6,146 nucleotides of DNA from Amphritea sp. Lineage in GTDB: Bacteria > Pseudomonadota > Gammaproteobacteria > Pseudomonadales > Balneatricaceae. The translations under genes were made by a program, and so were the position numbers. Below are positions 1 through 4,210 of this stretch, one piece after another (the stretch's first letter is position 1; each line of letters opens with the position of its first letter). Below the pieces are notes generated by a model. It was given only the letters and a program-made list of their open reading frames with translations, made no database searches and was not told the DNA's origin. The stretch lies in contig JAGPUU010000211.1 in NCBI GenBank assembly GCA_018067325.1, positions 1 through 6,146 on the forward strand. Reading direction: 5' to 3'.

Positions 1-956
<956 letters not shown>

Positions 957-1769
957 CTACCAATATTTATAAAAATGATGCACGGGACCATGCCCCTGCC
1001 CAACTTGCAAATCATCTGCAGCCGCAATCGCTGCATCAATATATTCTTTCGCCTGTTTAACGGCTGTCAAAGTATCTAAACCCGCAGCAACTCCCGCAGC
1101 AATAGCGGAAGCAAGCGTACAACCGGTACCATGGGTATTCTTAGTAAGCAGACGCGGGGAACTCAAACGAACCAGCTGCTCACCGTCATAGAACAAGTCA
1201 GTTGCCTCAGCACTGTTCTCAAGATGTCCTCCTTTAAGCAGAACAGCACCTGCACCCAGCTCCATTAACTGCTTCACCATAGTTTCCATCTGCGCAAGAG
1301 TTGTTGGCTCAGCACAGCCCAGTAGCACAGCGGCTTCCGGAAGGTTCGGAGTGATCAGAGAAGCTAGGGGAATAAGGCGCTTTTTCAACATATCTACAGC
1401 GCTATCAAGTAATAAGGCATCGCCGCTTTTAGCCACCATAACCGGATCAACTATTAACAACGCAGGCTTATAACGGCTCAGACAATCAGCCACACAGGCA
1501 ACCGTTTCAGCATCACCCAGCATACCTGTCTTTACAGCATCAACTTTAAGGTCATCGAATACGGCGTTAATTTGTTCACTGATCACCTTAATCGGCACAG
1601 GATGGATCGCCCGTACTTCACAGGTATTTTGCGCAGTCACGGCAGTAATAACAGAGGCACCATAAGCGCCCAATGCAGAAAAAGCTTTCAGATCCGCTTG
1701 AATACCCGCGCCACCACCACTGTCAGAACCAGCAATAGTCAGAGCAATTGGAATATTTTTTTCAGACAT
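957..1769 (-). CDS. thiD: Hydroxymethylpyrimidine/phosphomethylpyrimidine kinase ThiD
   Basis: ThiD phosphorylates HMP and then HMP-P to HMP-PP, the substrate that thiamine-phosphate synthase joins to the thiazole moiety; the enzyme is cytosolic and of the ribokinase fold. The 270-residue product matches the usual length of about 266. Family landmarks are in order: AGSDSGGGAGIQADLK near 13-28 (substrate and dimer region), DPVM at 108-111, TPNLPE at 140-145, KGGH at 179-182, and the nucleotide/anion-hole motif NTHGTGCT at 211-218 with the expected catalytic cysteine at 217. The ATG at 1769-1767 has a GGA Shine-Dalgarno core about 9 nt upstream, buried in a predicted hairpin (1777-1799). It is the first gene after the TPP riboswitch and is followed 54 nt later by thiC, whose product HMP-P is ThiD's substrate. 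It is not fused to ThiE, as occurs in some bacteria. Nothing is missing from the motifs. Confidence 0.97.
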   Translation of the reverse strand: MSEKNIPIALTIAGSDSGGGAGIQADLKAFSALGAYGASVITAVTAQNTCEVRAIHPVPIKVISEQINAVFDDLKVDAVKTGMLGDAETVACVADCLSRYKPALLIVDPVMVAKSGDALLLDSAVDMLKKRLIPLASLITPNLPEAAVLLGCAEPTTLAQMETMVKQLMELGAGAVLLKGGHLENSAEATDLFYDGEQLVRLSSPRLLTKNTHGTGCTLASAIAAGVAAGLDTLTAVKQAKEYIDAAIAAADDLQVGQGHGPVHHFYKYW

Positions 1770-1776
1770 CTGTTCA

Positions 1777-1828
1777 GGTCCAGCTATATGAGCTAAACCG
1801 AATACAGATAGAGAGGTATTACGGCTTA
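1777..1828 (-). promoter_or_regulatory. Predicted expression platform of the TPP riboswitch: competing sequestor and anti-sequestor hairpins
   Basis: Two alternative hairpins overlap between the aptamer and the thiD start. The sequestor is GGTTTAGCT-CATAT-AGCTGGACC (1799 down to 1777), 9 pairs including two G-U, and it holds the GGA ribosome-binding core of thiD in its 3' arm. The anti-sequestor pairs TAAGCCGTAATAC (1828-1816) with GTATTCGGTTTA (1805-1794), 12 pairs with one bulged base, and uses up the 5' arm of the sequestor. The 3' strand of a possible aptamer P1 (GATAAG, 1830-1825) overlaps the anti-sequestor, so TPP binding would free the sequestor and block translation. There is no U-run, which argues for translational rather than transcriptional control. 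The pairings are drawn by eye; the mechanism is inferred. Confidence 0.55.
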
Positions 1829-1830
1829 TC

Positions 1831-1917
1831 TCGATTTCCTACGCCGGCACTAACCGGATCAGGTTCGCGGGTTATTGGTTTTCACCAACTCTCAGCCATA
1901 ATGGGCACCCCGACAAG
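1831..1917 (-). ncRNA. TPP riboswitch aptamer (THI box)
   Basis: This mRNA leader domain binds thiamine pyrophosphate and lowers expression of thiD-thiC when the coenzyme is plentiful. The conserved THI-box segments appear in order on the minus strand: GGGGTGCC (1911-1904), GGCTGAGA (1897-1890), ACCTGATCC (1864-1856) and GCGTAGG (1844-1838). The optional stem after GGCTGAGA is a short hairpin, TTGGT-GAAA-ACCAA. A closing P1 can be drawn from CTTGTC (1917-1912) to GATAAG (1830-1825), with ATCTT/GAGAT as an alternative register; the exact outer boundary is therefore uncertain by a few bases. The candidate promoter places the transcript start only a few bases before the aptamer. Confidence 0.96.
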
Positions 1918-1925
1918 ATCTGTTT

Positions 1926-1954
1926 AGTTTATGTCCAAGCGCATTACTTGTCTA
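1926..1954 (-). promoter_or_regulatory. Candidate sigma70 promoter for the thiD-thiC operon
   Basis: On the minus strand, TAGACA (1954-1949, five of six matches to TTGACA) and TAAACT (1931-1926, four of six matches to TATAAT) are separated by exactly 17 nt. A start about 7 nt downstream would fall near 1919, just ahead of the riboswitch aptamer, which is where it is needed. No other pair in this stretch fits as well. It was found by consensus matching only. Confidence 0.5.
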
Positions 1955-2005
1955 TCCTCTGACCCGAATATAATAATCAACACATTTAGCTAGCAGCTAC
2001 TTATT

Positions 2006-2057
2006 TGTTGCGAAGCACAAAAAATAGGAATTATTCCTATATATATCTACATGTAAT
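2006..2057 (+). promoter_or_regulatory. Upstream control region of small RNA 1: shared box, 17-bp palindrome and possible -10
   Basis: The box TGTTGCGAAGCA (2006-2017) is followed 6 nt later by the perfect 7-bp inverted repeat ATAGGAATTATTCCTAT (2024-2040, 3-nt centre). Both recur in nearly the same form ahead of small RNA 2, which argues for shared activation. The known activator sites of such RNAs (GacA box TGTAAG-N6-CTTACA, Legionella LetA box TNAGAAATTTCTNA) are likewise palindromes, but their sequence differs from this one. TGTAAT at 2052-2057 is a fair -10 (five of six) with no good -35, as often seen at activator-dependent promoters. CATGAT at 2063-2068 is an alternative. The palindrome is certain; its role is inferred. 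Confidence 0.5.
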
Positions 2058-2063
2058 TCGAAC

Positions 2064-2230
2064 ATGATGTGCTTCAGGAAGGGTAATGTTCGGGACAGAA
2101 CACTGGATGGCCAAGACAAGCGGGATAGGAAGCAAGGATTGCTGGCAGGAAGCCGTGGATTAGCCCCGCAAGGAAGATGGATGCCATGTATAGAGAACAC
2201 TAAAGGGGAACTTAGTGTTCTCTTTTTTTT
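2064..2230 (+). ncRNA. CsrB/RsmZ-type CsrA-sequestering small RNA, copy 1
   Basis: RNAs of this class bind many dimers of the translational regulator CsrA (RsmA) through GGA motifs, mostly in hairpin loops, and so release its target mRNAs. Eleven GGA motifs lie between 2077 and 2209 (about one per 15 nt). Several sit in clear loops: TGTTC-GGGACA-GAACA (2087-2102), AGCA-AGGAT-TGCT (2131-2143), GGC-AGGAA-GCC (2144-2154) and the terminator loop AGGGGAAC. The 3' end is fixed by the intrinsic terminator at 2193-2230. The 5' end near 2064 is a guess from a weak -10 and could be some 10-30 nt later. There is no convincing ORF: small frames here have no ribosome site and read through the hairpins. 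It is divergent from the thiamine operon and has a related tandem copy downstream. Whether it belongs to an existing covariance family or is a diverged relative cannot be told here, so no symbol is given. Confidence 0.85.
2193..2230 (+). terminator. Intrinsic terminator of small RNA 1 with a GGA-bearing loop
   Basis: A perfect 11-bp stem, GAGAACACTAA (2193-2203) with TTAGTGTTCTC (2212-2222), closes the 8-nt loop AGGGGAAC and runs directly into eight T residues (2223-2230). The loop presents a GGGGA that could serve as a further CsrA site. The T-run lies only on the plus-strand side, which fixes the direction of transcription. Confidence 0.95.
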
Positions 2231-2262
2231 GCCTGTAATAAACATTTGCCCCCATAGATTCA

Positions 2263-2318
2263 TGCTGCAAAGCAGAATAGGATTTTTTCCTATAGTTTCA
2301 ATTCCCATGAAATAGGAT
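2263..2318 (+). promoter_or_regulatory. Upstream control region of small RNA 2: shared box, 17-bp palindrome and possible -10
   Basis: TGCTGCAAAGCA (2263-2274) and the palindrome ATAGGATTTTTTCCTAT (2277-2293; 6-bp arms, 5-nt centre) match the elements ahead of small RNA 1. The palindrome length and its arms ATAGGA/TCCTAT are the same and only the centre differs; the gap between box and palindrome is 2 nt here against 6 nt there. Possible -10 elements are TAGGAT (2313-2318) or GATACT (2316-2321), each four of six matches, with no recognisable -35. GATACT lies at the same 39-nt offset from the palindrome start as CATGAT does in copy 1. This region begins right after terminator 1, so copy 2 seems to have its own promoter. 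Confidence 0.48.
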
Positions 2319-2324
2319 ACTGAT

Positions 2325-2497
2325 TCTGACGGAACGACTGCCTTCACGGATGAAGGGAACAGACTACAGCTTTACCCATTAAGATGAAAAAGGATACAAG
2401 GACGTCGGCAGGAAGCCAGATAGATTTCATCAGGGACATGGATGCCAGGGAAGTCTGAAGAGAGCACTCAAGGGGAACTGAGTGCTCTCTTTTTTTT
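2325..2497 (+). ncRNA. CsrB/RsmZ-type CsrA-sequestering small RNA, copy 2
   Basis: Ten GGA motifs lie between 2331 and 2476. Loops that display them include CCTTC-ACGGAT-GAAGG (2341-2356), GGC-AGGAA-GCC (2407-2417) and the terminator loop AGGGGAAC. Two long-range pairings organise the rest: CAGACT (2360-2365) with AGTCTG (2452-2457), enclosing GATGAAA (2383-2389) with TTTCATC (2425-2431). It shares with copy 1 the 11-nt GGCAGGAAGCC, the 10-nt ATGGATGCCA (2438-2447 here, 2177-2186 there) at almost the same spacing, the terminator design and the upstream palindrome. The remaining sequence is strongly diverged, which suggests an old tandem duplication held together by function. The 5' end is uncertain by about 10 nt or more. 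It is convergent with the glycosyltransferase gene, whose stop codon lies about 65 nt away. Confidence 0.83.
2459..2497 (+). terminator. Intrinsic terminator of small RNA 2 with the same GGA-bearing loop
   Basis: A perfect 12-bp stem, AGAGAGCACTCA (2459-2470) with TGAGTGCTCTCT (2479-2490), closes the loop AGGGGAAC and is followed by seven further T residues (2491-2497). The loop is identical to that of terminator 1 while the stems differ by compensatory changes. The minus-strand reading has no T-run, so it is unlikely to stop the convergent glycosyltransferase transcript efficiently. Confidence 0.95.
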
Positions 2498-2561
2498 AGC
2501 TAACTCTTTTCACCACTTTTTCTTTGCTACATACTTTCTGCTACGTCGCCAATGGATCAGT

Positions 2562-3581
2562 TTAAACAGCGTTCCAAAGCTCACGGGCAAGCTCAGTCGC
2601 ACTTTGTTCGCAGCCACCACGAATCCAGCGAGCCAACGTAGCCGCTACATCAGGATAAACGATAGGCTCAGGCGAAGCCTGCCCCGCCCAACGATAGAAC
2701 TGCTCTGCTTCCAATCGATGAAACACCTCAGCTAAGCCCAGGCGCTCCAACACAGCCGCATTAGAAACTTGCTCAGGCTGACCCGCCAATGGTTTCGTAA
2801 GTAGCTTTTTACCGGCTTGAAGAGCCTCACTTGCCAAACCAAAACCACAGTTAGCAATGACGCCATCGCAACAAGCCTGAGCGCGCCTAAAACCCTCCCG
2901 GGATAATGGGCGCCAGAGGATATGTCCCTCGTCTTCGGCCGTAGAAACATCACAATAGACATGAAACTCATAGTCATTGAAAGGCATTAACCACTGACGA
3001 ATCTGTTCTCGATTCTCAAATGGAAGATACACTAGGATCATGCCTGCTTGCTGAGTCGTTGGATAAGGTTGAGATTCAATCAGGGGTGGTAATACCGGCC
3101 CGTCAAAATGATGCCAATGCAGGCCAATACCTTGCTGAACCGGTGCAAAGAACCGAATTATCGCCATCATCATCCAGCCGATACCGGGACCTGGAATCGG
3201 ATAACTAAAAGCATACTGGTGCGCTATTCCAATACAGGGTTTCTTTTGGAGCTTTGCAGCCCAGGCGGTAACGGGCTCAAAATCACTGATGACCAGATCA
3301 TACTCTTTCAGATCTAGCCCGCGAATATCACGAATTAACTGAATAAGATTATTCTGAGTCAGACTTCGCCATCGATCAATTTCTCCATCGGAAACACTGA
3401 AGGTAAGGCCTCTGCGTACCTGATAGTCACCAAAAGGTTCCATATTGAAAAGCTTATCTGCTTCACGACCGCTAAAGAGAAAATCGACCTCTACTCCCTC
3501 TTTCACCAAAGCCGGAGCCATCACCCGAGCCCGGGTAATATGGCCATTACCTGTTGCCTGCACACCATAAAGAATTTTCAT
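2562..3581 (-). CDS. MJ1255/VC2487-family glycosyltransferase (GT-B fold)
   Basis: The 339-residue product looks like the MJ1255/VC2487 family of GT-B glycosyltransferases, related to the MurG/UGT-like enzymes. The acceptor and donor sugars are not known to me. The N-terminal Rossmann half opens with KILYGVQATGNGHITRARV, in which GNGHITR (11-17) is the family's glycine-rich loop. DFEPVTAW (100-107) and IAHQYAF (119-125) are further core segments. The C-terminal half carries the donor-nucleotide region, with VIANCGFGLASEAL at 241-254 and a KPLAGQPEQ stretch at 263-271. There is no signal peptide or clear membrane helix, so it probably acts on the cytosolic face. The ATG start sits directly before the conserved first strand; its ribosome site is weak. 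It follows the PAP2 gene by 32 nt, probably in one transcript. No intrinsic terminator is visible after its stop. The family call is good; the substrate is unknown. Confidence 0.85.
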   Translation of the reverse strand: MKILYGVQATGNGHITRARVMAPALVKEGVEVDFLFSGREADKLFNMEPFGDYQVRRGLTFSVSDGEIDRWRSLTQNNLIQLIRDIRGLDLKEYDLVISDFEPVTAWAAKLQKKPCIGIAHQYAFSYPIPGPGIGWMMMAIIRFFAPVQQGIGLHWHHFDGPVLPPLIESQPYPTTQQAGMILVYLPFENREQIRQWLMPFNDYEFHVYCDVSTAEDEGHILWRPLSREGFRRAQACCDGVIANCGFGLASEALQAGKKLLTKPLAGQPEQVSNAAVLERLGLAEVFHRLEAEQFYRWAGQASPEPIVYPDVAATLARWIRGGCEQSATELARELWNAV

Positions 3582-3613
3582 CGCAACGCTCTGGAATTGA
3601 GAAATTAAAACAC

Positions 3614-4138
3614 TTATATCAGGTTCAAACCGATAACAGCGGAACCCAGGCCCAGCGCTGCTCCTGCAAGAATATCTGTTGGGTAGTGCACACCGAGAAA
3701 AACCCGTGACAGTGCAATCAGTGAAGCAACGCCATAGGCAGGCAGCATGAGTGATGGATAGTAGTAGGTCAGCGCAGTCGCAAAGACAAACGCTGCTGCA
3801 GCATGACCGGACGGCAAACTAAACTTATCTGAAGGTGTAATTTGCGGTGTAACATCTTCGAAATGATCGCAGGGCCTGTCCCGCTTTATGGTCTTTTTTA
3901 GAAAGATGTACACAGGCAGTTCAATAGCGAACAAAAGAAGTCCGGTGATAAGAAAGTCAGCCCCGCTTTCCAACTCAAACAAAGCCACCAACAAGCCTAT
4001 AGCCAGATATAGACCTCCATTTCCGAGCTTTGAGATCAAACGACTAACGATAGGCATGACCGGTGAGCGGCATGTACCAAAACATAGGTAGTATAAAGAG
4101 ACATCAAATGCGACTAATCGCTGCTGCAATGCGTTCAC
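3614..4138 (-). CDS. PAP2-family integral membrane phosphatase
   Basis: PAP2 enzymes remove phosphate from lipid phosphates or pyrophosphates, such as phosphatidate or undecaprenyl pyrophosphate, at the membrane. All three signature motifs are present in the 174 residues: K-x6-RP (K81, R88-P89, in KKTIKRDRP), PSGH (109-112) and SR-x5-H-x3-D (S144-R145, H151, D155, in SRVFLGVHYPTD). The catalytic histidines and arginines are therefore intact. Hydrophobic stretches near 43-55, 62-80, 113-137 and 156-174 fit several membrane helices, which would place the active site on the outer face. The start is a GTG at 4138-4136 with a weak GGA ribosome site about 9 nt upstream; no better start was seen. 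The glycosyltransferase follows after 32 nt, so the pair may work on the same lipid or lipid-linked sugar. Substrate specificity cannot be read from sequence: PgpB-like, undecaprenyl-PP or lipid A roles are all possible. Confidence 0.9.
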   Translation of the reverse strand: MNALQQRLVAFDVSLYYLCFGTCRSPVMPIVSRLISKLGNGGLYLAIGLLVALFELESGADFLITGLLLFAIELPVYIFLKKTIKRDRPCDHFEDVTPQITPSDKFSLPSGHAAAAFVFATALTYYYPSLMLPAYGVASLIALSRVFLGVHYPTDILAGAALGLGSAVIGLNLI

Positions 4139-4210
4139 TGTTCTAAGTCCAATGTATGCTATTTAGCAACAGTGTCCTTCAGAAATCATTACAGAGTGAT
4201 TAACAAGTAT
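4139..4210 (-). other. 72-nt gap between the GGDEF-EAL gene and the PAP2 gene
   Basis: No gene fits here. A 7-bp hairpin with a GNRA-unlike 4-nt loop (AATCATT 4184-4190 with AGTGATT 4195-4201, one G-U) follows the GGDEF-EAL stop but lacks a T-run, so it is a poor terminator. No promoter pair stands out for PAP2. The PAP2 leader contains two GGA triplets, AAGGA upstream and TTGGA at the ribosome site. Read-through from the upstream gene is possible. Confidence 0.4.

Noticed and set aside
2024..2293. CRISPR array, insertion sequence ends or integration repeats from the repeated palindromes
   Set aside because: There are only two copies about 250 bp apart, no spacers of regular length, no transposase and no target duplications; their position ahead of two small RNAs explains them better.
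1997..2347. 116-codon minus-strand open frame and overlapping plus-strand frames in the small RNA region
   Set aside because: They run across the terminators and GGA hairpins, have no ribosome site, resemble no family I know, and are explained by chance openness of a GGA-rich RNA locus.
2040..2500. Riboswitch (for example cobalamin) upstream of a gene
   Set aside because: Both units end in full terminators and no plus-strand gene follows; no cobalamin-box or other aptamer core was seen, while the repeated GGA loops fit the Csr/Rsm class.
4184..4201. Terminator after the GGDEF-EAL gene
   Set aside because: The hairpin is short and AT-rich with no T-run on either strand.
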